DNA of 64,000 bases. Source: UBA2638 sp046293135 (GTDB taxonomy: Bacteria; Pseudomonadota; Alphaproteobacteria; Micavibrionales; Micavibrionaceae). The stretch covers positions 496,001 to 560,000 of the forward strand of contig JBKBPR010000001.1 in the NCBI GenBank assembly GCA_046293135.1. Direction: 5' to 3'. A model generated the notes under the pieces. The model was not told where the DNA came from and made no database searches. It saw only the letters and a list, made by a program, of their open reading frames with translations. This document shows, one piece after another, positions 16,270 through 25,185 of the stretch (its first letter is position 1; each line of letters begins with the position of its first letter). The translations under genes were made by a program, and so were the position numbers.

Positions 16270-17787
16270 ATGAATATCGGCAAAGCTTTTAAATCCTTCC
16301 GTCCCAAGAAATTCATGAATGCCGCGGATGCCGTGGCCTATGTCAGTGAGATTTACGACACGAATGTCGAGTATCTGCGCGGGCAGTTTCAGGATTTCGC
16401 GGCGGGGCGCTCCACCCCTGAAAAGCGTATCAGCGCGTGTTACCCTTATATCAAGGTCACGAATATCAAGGCGTATCGTTCGGATTCGCGGCATTCTTTC
16501 GGCTTTGTATCGCGCTCCGGCGTTTATACGACAACGCTGACGCGGCCTGATATTTTTGCGAATTACTACGTCAAGCAGATTGAGTTGCTGCTCAAAAACC
16601 ACGACTCGCCCGTTGAGATTGGCGTGAGTACAACGCCGATTCCGGTGCATTTCGCGCTGGGGGAGAATTTCCACCTTGAAAAGGAATTATCGCCCGAAAA
16701 AATCCGTATTGTGCCGGATCTGTTCGATATTCCCGATCTTGATATTATGGATGATGAAATTGCCAATGGTACATTTGTGCCCAAACAGGGCGAGCCGCAG
16801 CCCTTGGCGCTGTTTACAGCGCCGCGGGCTGATTTGAGCCTGCAACGCCTCAAGCATTATTGCGGCACGAATGCCCATCACTTTCAGAATTACGTGATCT
16901 TCACGAATTACCAGTTCTATATCGATGAGTTCGTCAAGATGTGCCGCGATATTATGGCGCCGACCGATGATCTGGAGCTACGCAAGCAGCGTACGGAATA
17001 TGAATCCTTCGTTGAGCCGGGCGACCGTGTGACGATCAATCGCAATGTCGATTTGAGCGGGGCGCAGGATGTTGCGGGCGCGGCGCTCTCCCGCTTGCCG
17101 CAGATGCCGGCCTATCACCTCAAGCGCCCTGACGGTAGCGGTATCACGATGATCAATATCGGTGTCGGGCCATCCAACGCCAAGACGATTACCGATCACG
17201 TTGCGGTTTTGCGCCCCCATGCTTGGCTGATGCTGGGGCATTGTGCGGGGCTGCGGAACTCGCAAAATCTCGGTGATTATGTGCTGGCGCATGGTTATCT
17301 GCGCGAGGATAATATTTTGAATGAGGATTTGCCGCCGAGCATTCCCATCCCCGCACTGGCCGAAATTCAGCAAGCGCTGGAACAGGCGGTGGCGCAGGTG
17401 ACGGGCTATAAGGGCTATGATCTCAAGAAAATCATGCGCACAGGCACTGTGGCGACGACCGATGATCGGAATTGGGAGCTGCGGGAATCGGTGCGGCAAA
17501 ACCTCCGTCTCAGCCAAAGCCGCGCCGTGGCGATGGATATGGAATCCGGCACGATTGCTGCCAATGGCTTTCGTTTTCGTGTGCCGTATGGGACGCTGTT
17601 ATGCGTTTCAGATAAGCCGCTGCACGGACAGCTCAAGCTCCCCGGTATGGCCGATACGTTCTACCGCGAGCGGGTCGAACAGCATTTGCAAATCGGCTTG
17701 CTGACCATGACCATCTTGCGCGATTTCTCCGCCGAGCGCTTACACAGCCGTAAGCTGCGGAGCTTCAACGAGGTCGCGTTTCAGTAG
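16270..17787 (+). CDS. amn: AMP nucleosidase
   Basis: Hydrolyses AMP to adenine and ribose 5-phosphate, affecting adenylate levels. The 505-residue length, an N-terminal Amn-specific domain (RISACYPYIKVTNIKAYRSDSRHSF region) and a C-terminal nucleoside-phosphorylase-type fold with MINIGVGPSNAKTITDHVAVLRPHAWLMLGHCAG and VAMDMESGTIAANGFRFRVPYGTLLCVSDKP all fit. The AMDMES stretch carries ribose-binding residues. It lies 16 bp after ftsY and so may be transcribed with it. An unknown three-helix membrane protein gene follows after ~30 bp. Confidence 0.95.
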   Translation: MNIGKAFKSFRPKKFMNAADAVAYVSEIYDTNVEYLRGQFQDFAAGRSTPEKRISACYPYIKVTNIKAYRSDSRHSFGFVSRSGVYTTTLTRPDIFANYYVKQIELLLKNHDSPVEIGVSTTPIPVHFALGENFHLEKELSPEKIRIVPDLFDIPDLDIMDDEIANGTFVPKQGEPQPLALFTAPRADLSLQRLKHYCGTNAHHFQNYVIFTNYQFYIDEFVKMCRDIMAPTDDLELRKQRTEYESFVEPGDRVTINRNVDLSGAQDVAGAALSRLPQMPAYHLKRPDGSGITMINIGVGPSNAKTITDHVAVLRPHAWLMLGHCAGLRNSQNLGDYVLAHGYLREDNILNEDLPPSIPIPALAEIQQALEQAVAQVTGYKGYDLKKIMRTGTVATTDDRNWELRESVRQNLRLSQSRAVAMDMESGTIAANGFRFRVPYGTLLCVSDKPLHGQLKLPGMADTFYRERVEQHLQIGLLTMTILRDFSAERLHSRKLRSFNEVAFQ

Positions 17788-17816
17788 TTTAACTGTATAA
17801 AGCAGGGGTTGGTAAT

Positions 17817-18155
17817 TTGGAGAAGTTAAAAACAGCCTTTATATTTTTACCGATATTTCTGCCATTTTTCGCTCTTGCATTTATTTTTTTGAATGAATAT
17901 GCACTCAACGACGCTTTCAGCGGCAAAATAGAATTTATTGTCATGATGATGTGTCTAGGTGTGTCATTGGCTATGAGTGGCGCAATGCTTCTTAGCGTTA
18001 ATAAAAAGCGCGACAAGAATTTTGTGAGCTCTGCTCCTTATGCTGGCAAGCTGGAGGGGCTTTCAAAAAGGCAGGCATTTTTTGGAAATTTCACATTACT
18101 ACTTTTAGGGATTTTGTGTATTGGTGCTGCGCTGTGGGCTTTGTTTTTTACATGA
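17817..18155 (+). CDS. small integral membrane protein, unknown
   Basis: 112 residues with three hydrophobic segments: about 6-26, 40-61 and 91-111. Charged, Lys-rich stretches lie between the second and third. It starts at TTG 17817 with GGGG about 9 bases upstream and lies 29 bp after amn on the same strand, so it may be the last gene of that transcript. No conserved motif is recognised. Inner-membrane location is inferred from hydrophobicity only. Confidence 0.6.
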   Translation: MEKLKTAFIFLPIFLPFFALAFIFLNEYALNDAFSGKIEFIVMMMCLGVSLAMSGAMLLSVNKKRDKNFVSSAPYAGKLEGLSKRQAFFGNFTLLLLGILCIGAALWALFFT

Positions 18156-18251
18156 AGCTTTTCGTTATAAACAGAATATAATTTTTTCGAAAACTCGAAG
18201 TTATTTCTGCTCTTTGTTATTACAGTCGAAAAATGTAGGGCTATGTAAGAC

Positions 18252-19376
18252 TTAATCCCGCTTTTTGCGCATAAGTGCGTGGAGCATATCTTGGGCGACA
18301 ACGCTCGAAATCGCGTTGTAATAATTCACCGCCCGCGCCATATCAACCGCATCAATCATACGCCCTTTCTGGCGCACAGCATTGGTAAGCAGGAAAATAG
18401 AGACAAAATCAGATTTTGTAATCTCGGCAGCGCGGCATAAAATCGCCAGACCATTGCCTTTGGGGTAGGATAAAAGCTCCTCCACCAGGCTTGGCGATTT
18501 GTCAAAATAGACCGCAAATTGTGCGATAAAGCTCTGGATTTGTCCGCGCTTGAGCGTTGAAATGATCGAATTTAACGTCAATAGTCCTTTTTCTTTATGA
18601 CGCTTTGCGGCGACCATCATTGACTTTGTGGGTGTAAACTCGCTCGCTGCAACTTCTTTAAACTCAAGCACAACTTCATCGAGTGTGCTGAGAATGACAT
18701 CAATCGGAATTTCAAAGCGTGCGGAAATCTTTTTCTTTAGCTCATTCCCAACATAGACATAAAGCTTTGATGCGATTTCATTCGTAAGATCGGGGCGATT
18801 GATAAGAGGAATTGCCATTTCTTCATTATTTTGCGCTATATCAACGCAAATTTTAAGCGCTTCAGTCGGCAAAACAATATTCATATTTTCCAATAGCTTG
18901 CATACCGTATTATTCTCTTTCGTCGCTGCCAATGTATTGATGATTTCAGGGCTCAGAGCTTTACGCTGTGCAATTGCCGCAGCATATTCAGGTGATTTTG
19001 ATTTGATGATATACATTAAATCAAGGTCACTCAGGACGTTCGAAAATTTGAGGATTGGCGTAGCAATTTCAATATCTTCATTGATAATATGCAATGCCAA
19101 TCTGAGCGGAACATTATCAATTGCGGCTAGTTTTTCAGATAGCGCCAGTTTTAATTCTCTTTCGGCCTGACGTATTAAGCTGATCAGGATATCGGCGATT
19201 AATTCGGCTTCGCGCTCATTGGCGCCACAGGATAAAAGTTCCGTAATGACGTTAGACAGCTCTGCCTGAGCCTCTGGTTTTTTATCTTGCGCGAGCGTAT
19301 AGATCGTATGCGTGTCATGCAGTTTGACCAAAACCGGTATCACTTGTGACGACCTATCCAGTAAGTTTAAATCCAT
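18252..19376 (-). CDS. DUF2336-type helical repeat protein
   Basis: About 374 residues, nearly all alpha-helical, with a repeated pattern of short amphipathic helices (for example LAATKENNTVCKLLENMN). This matches the alphaproteobacterial DUF2336 family as I recognise it, an alpha-solenoid-like protein without a known enzymatic motif. The start was taken at the ATG at 19376 (MDLNLLDRSSQV) with GGA upstream; an ATG five codons earlier is also possible. It is transcribed away from a 260-bp AT-rich gap. Function unknown; some relatives neighbour signalling genes. Confidence 0.8.
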   Translation of the reverse strand: MDLNLLDRSSQVIPVLVKLHDTHTIYTLAQDKKPEAQAELSNVITELLSCGANEREAELIADILISLIRQAERELKLALSEKLAAIDNVPLRLALHIINEDIEIATPILKFSNVLSDLDLMYIIKSKSPEYAAAIAQRKALSPEIINTLAATKENNTVCKLLENMNIVLPTEALKICVDIAQNNEEMAIPLINRPDLTNEIASKLYVYVGNELKKKISARFEIPIDVILSTLDEVVLEFKEVAASEFTPTKSMMVAAKRHKEKGLLTLNSIISTLKRGQIQSFIAQFAVYFDKSPSLVEELLSYPKGNGLAILCRAAEITKSDFVSIFLLTNAVRQKGRMIDAVDMARAVNYYNAISSVVAQDMLHALMRKKRD

Positions 19377-19654
19377 TTCCAATATCCACATTCTTAAATA
19401 CTAGTTTTTTGTTTTGTTTTGATTTTATTTGGGTGAACACCCTAGACTTAGAAGATACTCACCACACACGTTGAATTCATGATAGGGGTAAATATTTACA
19501 ATTTGGTTAAAACTTTATTTTAAATTTATTAAAATTGCTCTTTTTTGAGTTTTTTTTCGAGTTTTGCGTTGTAGATTATTCTAGTGTATAAGGAATTGTT
19601 AAGTTTTTACAATGTATACTTATAAGTGTAGCAATTTAATTCGGGACAGGCAAA

Positions 19655-19945
19655 ATGGCAGGGCCAATATCAGGTATCGGACAACAAATTCCACTCGCAA
19701 CGACGTTCAAGCCGGGCAGCGCTGAGAACACCAATCAGCCGCAGGTGCGTGATCGTGAAGAGGATACCCGTACGGTCGGGCGGAATGATGATGTGCGCGC
19801 CCAGAATGCCCCGACCAATCAAACGCAGGATAGCACCAACCGTAACACGCAGCAGCGTACGGATGTGTCTGAATCGCGCTCAAGCACCAGCAATGATAAT
19901 TCCGGCGAGCAGCGCCGCGGCTCTGTCATTGATATTCAGGTCTAA
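19655..19945 (+). CDS. small disordered protein, unknown
   Basis: 96 residues. GGGACAGG precedes the ATG. After a short N-terminus (MAGPISGIGQQIPLATTFKPG) the protein is dominated by Asn, Gln, Thr, Ser, Arg and Asp and is predicted disordered, ending with a short hydrophobic VIDIQV. There is no signal peptide, cysteine or known motif. It stands alone between the divergent DUF2336 gene and convergent pgk. The AT-rich upstream gap contains TATACTTATAAG, a possible -10 region. It is probably a real gene given the start context, but nothing indicates function. Confidence 0.6.
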   Translation: MAGPISGIGQQIPLATTFKPGSAENTNQPQVRDREEDTRTVGRNDDVRAQNAPTNQTQDSTNRNTQQRTDVSESRSSTSNDNSGEQRRGSVIDIQV

Positions 19946-20016
19946 CTTTTTCATTATAAATAAATGAGTGGCTTTGCAGTGCTATGGCTATGGGCAGTAG
20001 GTTAACTATTATGTCC

Positions 20017-21228
20017 TCACGCCGCGTTTTTATGACGGCTGAGCGCGATTACACCAGGGAGGCTCTCGCCTTGCAGCCATTCCAGAAACGCCCCGCCTGC
20101 GCTTGAAACATAGCTGAAACCATCAAGACAGCCCGCATTTTCGAGCGCTGCAACCGTGTCGCCGCCGCCCGCAACGCTGAGAATTTTTTGCGCCTTGGTT
20201 AGGGCGGCTGCTTTTTGCGCCAGCGCGTTCGTGCCGTTATCAAACGGTTTGATCTCGAAAACGCCCATCGGCCCGTTCCACAAAACGGTGCGGCATTCCT
20301 CTAACAACCCGCACAGCGTTGTAATTGTCTGCTCGCCGATATCTATGGCGCGCAGGTCATCGGGGATGCCTTGGGCGGGGGTGCAAATCTCGAAGGCCGC
20401 GTCCTGATGTAAATCACGGACACAGACAAAATCTTCGGGCAGGATAATTTTACAGCCGTTTTTATCAGCTGTCGCCATAATCGTCCGCGCTTCGTCCAGC
20501 ATATCATGCTCGCATAAGGATGCGCCCATATTCGCGCCCTGCGCCGCCAGAAACGTATTGGCCATGCCGCCGCCCAAAATCAGGTAATCAACGCGGGTAA
20601 CAAGATTGTTGAGCACGGCCAGCTTGGTTGAAATTTTCGAGCCTCCGGCAATTGCGGCCAGCGGCTTTTGCGGAGTTTCCAGCGCATTGCCGAGCGCGGT
20701 CAGCTCTTCTTCCATCAGCAATCCTGCGGCGCTGGGCAGCAGATGCGCCAGCTTCTCCGTTGAGGCATGGGCGCGGTGCGCCGCCGAGAATGCATCATTC
20801 ACGTATATATCCCCCAGCGCGGCGAGCTTGCGGGCAAATTCCAGATCATTCTTGGTTTCTTCCTTGTGAAAGCGGACATTTTCCAGCAGGCCAATCTCGC
20901 CGTTTTGGAGGCTCTCGGCCAAGCGCTGCGAAGGCTCGCCGATACAATCAGCGGCAAAGCGCACCGTCCGCCCCCAGCGTTCTTGCAGCACAGGGCATAA
21001 AAATGCCAGCGACATTTCAGGGTTGTGATCGCCCTCCGGCCTGCCGAAATGCGAGAGAATAAGCACCCGCGCCCCCGCAGAGCAGAGCGCATCAATCGTC
21101 GGTTTAAGGCGGTCGATCCGCGTTGTGTCCGTGACCTTGCGGTTTTGCGCCGGCACATTCAAATCAGCGCGCAGTAAAATCGTTTTTCCTTCGAGAGCAA
21201 AATCTTTAAGCGTAAGAAAATCTGTCAC
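20017..21228 (-). CDS. pgk: phosphoglycerate kinase
   Basis: Transfers phosphate between 1,3-bisphosphoglycerate and ADP in glycolysis and gluconeogenesis. 403 residues, the usual size. Family signatures are visible: TILLRADLNVPAQNRKVTDTTRIDR at the N-terminus, ILSHFGRPEG, AHRAHAST, the nucleotide region GGSKISTKLAVL, GGGMANTFL and the C-terminal SVAGGGDTVAALENAG. It begins with GTG (TDFLTLKDF follows). No other glycolytic gene is adjacent here, unlike the common gap-pgk pairing. Confidence 0.97.
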   Translation of the reverse strand: MTDFLTLKDFALEGKTILLRADLNVPAQNRKVTDTTRIDRLKPTIDALCSAGARVLILSHFGRPEGDHNPEMSLAFLCPVLQERWGRTVRFAADCIGEPSQRLAESLQNGEIGLLENVRFHKEETKNDLEFARKLAALGDIYVNDAFSAAHRAHASTEKLAHLLPSAAGLLMEEELTALGNALETPQKPLAAIAGGSKISTKLAVLNNLVTRVDYLILGGGMANTFLAAQGANMGASLCEHDMLDEARTIMATADKNGCKIILPEDFVCVRDLHQDAAFEICTPAQGIPDDLRAIDIGEQTITTLCGLLEECRTVLWNGPMGVFEIKPFDNGTNALAQKAAALTKAQKILSVAGGGDTVAALENAGCLDGFSYVSSAGGAFLEWLQGESLPGVIALSRHKNAA

Positions 21229-21333
21229 GGTCAGTATGCCTCAATCAATATGAACCAGTTAAGCTATGGATGTTTGATAAAGGTTTTAAAATGTGCGGGG
21301 CAATCTTTCAAGCCCTGTTTCGCGCAGAGCGGC

Positions 21334-22344
21334 TTATATTCTGATTGTTTTGGCGCTTTCGGTCGCTTCGATGAGCCGCGAGCGCAACGCCGGATCGAGC
21401 GAGGAATGCCCGGCATCGGGCACAGCGATGTAATCGGCCTCCGGCCAGAGCTGGTGGAGCTTGTAAGCCGATTTGATGGCGCAAATCATGTCATAGCGGC
21501 CATGGATGATCGTTGCGGGGATGTGGCGGATTGCATCGATATGGTTCAGAATGCTCGCCGCGCCATCCTTGGTTTCGTGCAAGAAATAATGCGCTTCGAT
21601 TTGCGCCATGCTGAGCGCATGTTGCTTTTGTTCCTCGGTGGTGATGGTTTCGTAATTCGGAATAATCGACGAACAGGCGCTTTCGTATAGACTCCAGCAA
21701 ATCGCCGCTTCGATTTGTGCTTTCTCATCGCCTTCGGTGAGGCGTTTGTAATATGCGCCAAGCAGGTCGGATCGCTCGGCTTCGGGGATAATATCGGTGA
21801 ATTGCTCCCATGCTTCGGGGAAGACATTGCCCATCCCGTATAAAAACCAGTCGATTTCTGGTTTTTCGCATAGGAAAATTCCGCGCAGGATCATGCTCAC
21901 GCAATGCTGCGGATAACGGATGGCATAACGCAGCGCCAGCGTGCTGCCCCATGAGCCGCCGAATATATGCCATTTGCGAATGCTTAAATGTGTGCGGAGC
22001 TTTTCGATATCCTCCACCAATAAATCGGTGGTGTTGTTTTTCAATGCGCCCAACGGGGTGGATCGTCCCGCGCCGCGTTGATCGAAAATGATGATGCGGT
22101 AAAAATCAGGGTCGAAAAAGCGGCGATGTGTCGGCGTTGCGCCCGCACCGGGGCCGCCATGCAGCAATAAGATCGGAACGCCGTCGGGATTGCCGCTTTG
22201 CTCCCAATACAGAGTGTGCAGATCATCAACGCTCAAAAATCCGCTGGAATAGGGCGTGATCGGTGCAAAAAGGTCAAGTTTCGGCTTTTGGTAACATGCT
22301 GTGGTTGAATTGCTATGTGCAGGGGGCGGTGTATTTTTTTTCAT
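21334..22344 (-). CDS. pip: proline iminopeptidase
   Basis: Alpha/beta-hydrolase of family S33 that removes N-terminal proline from peptides. Visible are the oxyanion HGGPGAG motif, FDQRGAGRS, the nucleophile elbow GGSWGS and the catalytic His in DAGHSS near the C-terminus; the acid is in GRYD. The start was taken at the ATG at 22344 (MKKNTPPPAHSN); an upstream TTG gives 12 more residues without a ribosome site. There is no signal peptide, so it is cytoplasmic. It is monocistronic, between pgk and an SNase-like gene on the same strand. Confidence 0.93.
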   Translation of the reverse strand: MKKNTPPPAHSNSTTACYQKPKLDLFAPITPYSSGFLSVDDLHTLYWEQSGNPDGVPILLLHGGPGAGATPTHRRFFDPDFYRIIIFDQRGAGRSTPLGALKNNTTDLLVEDIEKLRTHLSIRKWHIFGGSWGSTLALRYAIRYPQHCVSMILRGIFLCEKPEIDWFLYGMGNVFPEAWEQFTDIIPEAERSDLLGAYYKRLTEGDEKAQIEAAICWSLYESACSSIIPNYETITTEEQKQHALSMAQIEAHYFLHETKDGAASILNHIDAIRHIPATIIHGRYDMICAIKSAYKLHQLWPEADYIAVPDAGHSSLDPALRSRLIEATESAKTIRI

Positions 22345-22427
22345 GATACAAAATGGAAGTTTGTTTAAAAAATCGATCAATTCAAATGAAATATTAGAAT
22401 GTGTTATAAACTAGCCTAAACCATTAT

Positions 22428-23519
22428 TTAGTCAAGAATTTCAATGCGCGCGGGGTGGTCAACATCGATATTGGGGCCGTTGAATGATTTGATCCAGCCC
22501 CTGACCCGCACGCGCTTCCCGCCCAGATCGAGCGGATTCATATTGGCCTTGAAAAAATCATTGGCCACGCTTGATGGGATTGTGATGGTGAAATCGGTGC
22601 GCCAGTCGCCGCCGAAATTGAGATAGAAATTACTCTGCCGCCGCGCCGCGCTCAAGACTTTTCCCTCCACAATCTGATAGCTATTGATAAAGGCTTCGGT
22701 TTCATCATGCTGCAAAACGCGGTATCCATCAAACGCCCAAAGGCCAAGCTTTTCGCGCCGCGCAATATCCTCCAGCGCATACATCTCCGCCGCCATTTCA
22801 GGGTTGGATTTTTCAGTGCGCACCCGCGCCAGTCCTAATCTGAGCAGCGTTCCTTGAATCCAGCTTTGATCGCTTTCCAGCGCGGCGTGGTAAAGCTTTT
22901 GCTGTAGCCTGTTCGTGCGCCCCTTGCTGCGGTCGGTGGTCATAAACAGCCGGACGCGCTTGCCCTCGGCCATATCTTTGAGAATGGCGATAGCCTGTTC
23001 GGATAGCGGCCCCGGCGCATAAGGATTGAAATCAGGGATATCCAGCCCGACAAGATGCATAATGCCCGCATTATCAAGCCGCATTGTCAGCGGGTCGATG
23101 ATTTGCGCGATCTTATCAATTTTATCCTCACGCAGGGATTTAAATTCGGTTACGGGCGGTGTCGGGGCGGGGGTTGCGTTTGCGGCATTATCATTGTTTT
23201 CATTTTCCACTGTTTCACCAGCAGGCGGAACAGCATTCACACCGCCAACATCAATCGCGCCAGAGTCCTCCGCGCCGCTTTGCGGATTATGCGCTGAGTA
23301 ATTCGGCAGCACCGAAGAACGGCTGGGGCGCACAACGCGGCGTTGCGGTGGCGGTTCTTCTGTATTTTGCGATGGCTGCGATGGTGAACGCTCAATGCTC
23401 TGCATGCTCGGTGACGAGCCCATATGCTGGGCGCGCGCGGCGTGATCGGTTTTTGCAACAAAAACACTGGCCATCAGCATAAAAATGATTAAAATCCGCA
23501 GCATCATACTATTAGACAT
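22428..23519 (-). CDS. secreted thermonuclease-like (SNase domain) protein
   Basis: A signal peptide is visible (MMLRILIIFMLMASVFVAKT, cut near ARAQ), then a Pro/Ser/Asn-rich linker to about residue 125, then a staphylococcal-nuclease-like domain (RLDNAGIMHLVGLDIPDFNP, LSEQAIAILKDMAEGKRVRL, YALEDIARREKLGLWAF). The C-terminal ~90 residues form a further domain with an IEGKVLSA-type start. The catalytic Arg/Glu of the nuclease are not obvious (FMTTDRSKGRTNR in place of a typical RYGR loop), so activity is uncertain. The start codon is only 13 bp from the divergent M48 gene's start, so their promoters must lie inside each other's coding sequence. Confidence 0.8.
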   Translation of the reverse strand: MSNSMMLRILIIFMLMASVFVAKTDHAARAQHMGSSPSMQSIERSPSQPSQNTEEPPPQRRVVRPSRSSVLPNYSAHNPQSGAEDSGAIDVGGVNAVPPAGETVENENNDNAANATPAPTPPVTEFKSLREDKIDKIAQIIDPLTMRLDNAGIMHLVGLDIPDFNPYAPGPLSEQAIAILKDMAEGKRVRLFMTTDRSKGRTNRLQQKLYHAALESDQSWIQGTLLRLGLARVRTEKSNPEMAAEMYALEDIARREKLGLWAFDGYRVLQHDETEAFINSYQIVEGKVLSAARRQSNFYLNFGGDWRTDFTITIPSSVANDFFKANMNPLDLGGKRVRVRGWIKSFNGPNIDVDHPARIEILD

Positions 23520-23532
23520 GGACGGATTTCAC

Positions 23533-24987
23533 ATGAAGATCAAGAGTTTCCTTACGGTATTGTCATTATGCGTTTCAGCTGGATTGCTGGCCAATTGTTC
23601 GGCCAACCCCGCCACAGGCCGCACCCAGTTCACAGGCCTTATGTCGCCCGCACAAGAACAAATCGTCGGCGCGCAAGAACACCCGAATATCATTGCCGAG
23701 TTTGGAGAATACCAAAATCCGCGCCTGAGCGCCTATGTGCAGGAAATCGGCACAAAGGTCACGCGCGATACCGAGCGCCCTGACGTGCAATACCGCTTCT
23801 TTGTGCTGGATTCGCCGATTGTAAATGCCTTTGCCTTGCCGGGCGGGTATATTTATCTCTCACGCGGCTTGTTGGCGCTGGCCAATAACGAAGCAGAAAT
23901 GGCCTCGGTTTTGGGGCATGAAGCCGGACACATCACAGGCCGTCATTCGGCGGAGCGTTATTCACGCGGTGTTGTAACAGGGCTGGGCGTGGGTATTCTG
24001 GCCGCGGCGATTGATCGGGGCGGCGCGTCGCAAGCCTTGGGGATCGGCGCTGATCTTTATCTGAAATCCTATTCCCGCGCGCAAGAGCATGAAGCCGACT
24101 CGCTGGGGATTCGTTACATGGCGCAATCCGGATATGATCCGCTAGCCTCCGCCAGCTTCTTGCAAAGCTTGCAAATGGCGACCGAATTTGAAGCCCAGCT
24201 TGACGGGCGTCAGCAGGCCAGCATGTCGTATTTCTCCACCCACCCCGCCACATCCGAGCGGGTGCAACGCGCCTCTTCCGAAGCCTCGATAGTGCGCACG
24301 AATGGCGCTCTGAACCGCGACCGCTATCTTGATATGATTGACGGCATGACCTATGGCGAAAGCGCCAAGCATGGCTTTGTGCGCGAACAGGATTTCATTC
24401 ATCCTGAAATCGGTTTTCGCTTTAGCGTACCGAACGGTTTCCGCATTTCTAACCAGCCGTCACAAGTTGTCGCAACGTCGCAATCGGGCGCGGTGGTGAT
24501 TTTTGATATGGCGCAAAACCAAGGCGGGCAAGATCCGTTGAGTTACCTCACGCAAAACTGGTTGAAAAACCCGCCAAGCGAGCCTGCTGAAGCGATTACG
24601 ATCAATGGAATGCGCGCGGCAACGGCAGGGTTTCAGGGCAGCGTCAACAATCAGCCGATGACGATTCGTCTTGTCGCTATCGAATTTGCGCCGCGTCAAT
24701 TTGCACGTTTCCAGATCGGCATTCCGCAAGGCGCTGCGGCAAGTGTGGTTGAAGATTTAAAGCGCACGACCTATAGCTTTGCCAAGTTGAGCGAGGCCGA
24801 GAAAAACTCCTTCAGGCCTTATGTGCTGCGGGTTGTGACGGCGCGTTCAGGCGATACGATTGCCTCGATGGCGGCACGGTTCACTTATGAGCGTATGAAT
24901 GTCGAGCGCTTCCGCGTGCTCAACGCCTTAGCGCCGAATGCGCAAATCGTACCGGGGCAGCGTTATAAGATTATCGCCGCGCAGTAG
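23533..24987 (+). CDS. M48-family metalloprotease lipoprotein with LysM domain
   Basis: The N-terminus is a lipoprotein-type signal (MKIKSFLTVLSLCVSAGLLANC; lipobox LLAN-C22), so it is probably anchored to an envelope membrane facing the periplasm. HEAGH at 129-133 is the zinc HExxH motif, and the third ligand is in EHEAD (about 186-189). The middle resembles BepA/LoiP-type M48 quality-control proteases. The last ~55 residues (VVTARSGDTIASMAARF ... VPGQRYKII) are a LysM peptidoglycan-binding module. The start was taken at 23533 with GGACGGA upstream; an ATG at 23485 adds 16 residues before the signal. Confidence 0.92.
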   Translation: MKIKSFLTVLSLCVSAGLLANCSANPATGRTQFTGLMSPAQEQIVGAQEHPNIIAEFGEYQNPRLSAYVQEIGTKVTRDTERPDVQYRFFVLDSPIVNAFALPGGYIYLSRGLLALANNEAEMASVLGHEAGHITGRHSAERYSRGVVTGLGVGILAAAIDRGGASQALGIGADLYLKSYSRAQEHEADSLGIRYMAQSGYDPLASASFLQSLQMATEFEAQLDGRQQASMSYFSTHPATSERVQRASSEASIVRTNGALNRDRYLDMIDGMTYGESAKHGFVREQDFIHPEIGFRFSVPNGFRISNQPSQVVATSQSGAVVIFDMAQNQGGQDPLSYLTQNWLKNPPSEPAEAITINGMRAATAGFQGSVNNQPMTIRLVAIEFAPRQFARFQIGIPQGAAASVVEDLKRTTYSFAKLSEAEKNSFRPYVLRVVTARSGDTIASMAARFTYERMNVERFRVLNALAPNAQIVPGQRYKIIAAQ

Positions 24988-25035
24988 CCGCGCAATAGTT
25001 GCTTATTGGCCATTTGGTGTGAAAGCTCTGCTTAC

Positions 25036-25084
25036 AAAAAAAGTGAGCCGGGCTGACAAGTGGGGGAGGAGGGCAGCCCGGCTC
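25036..25084 (-). terminator. rpoH terminator hairpin with CCTCCTCCC loop
   Basis: On the minus strand an 11-bp perfect stem (GAGCCGGGCTG / CAGCCCGGCTC) closes an 18-nt loop containing CCCTCCTCCCCC. It is followed by ACTTTTTTT, so it is a good Rho-independent terminator about 100 bp after the rpoH stop. The loop is complementary to Shine-Dalgarno sequences. Such loops are the hallmark of a family of alphaproteobacterial small RNAs, so a 3'-end-derived RNA is possible (see findings). Confidence 0.85.
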
Positions 25085-25185
25085 TGAGAAGAAAATCACG
25101 CGATCTGGCGCCGATTTCCTTTTTCCAGGAGAGAGAGAAACTTAATTTTACTCAGTATAGAAACGCTTGGTATTGCGCTTCGTTG

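Noticed and set aside
15400..16674. A 424-codon open frame antisense to ftsY and amn
   Set aside because: Both sense frames encode clear full-length FtsY and Amn; the antisense translation is rich in His/Arg/Gln without motifs, typical of a GC-biased shadow.
19431..19442. GGGTG-AA-CACCC hairpin upstream of the DUF2336 gene
   Set aside because: Only 5-bp arms with a 2-base loop; too weak to call an operator or RNA element.
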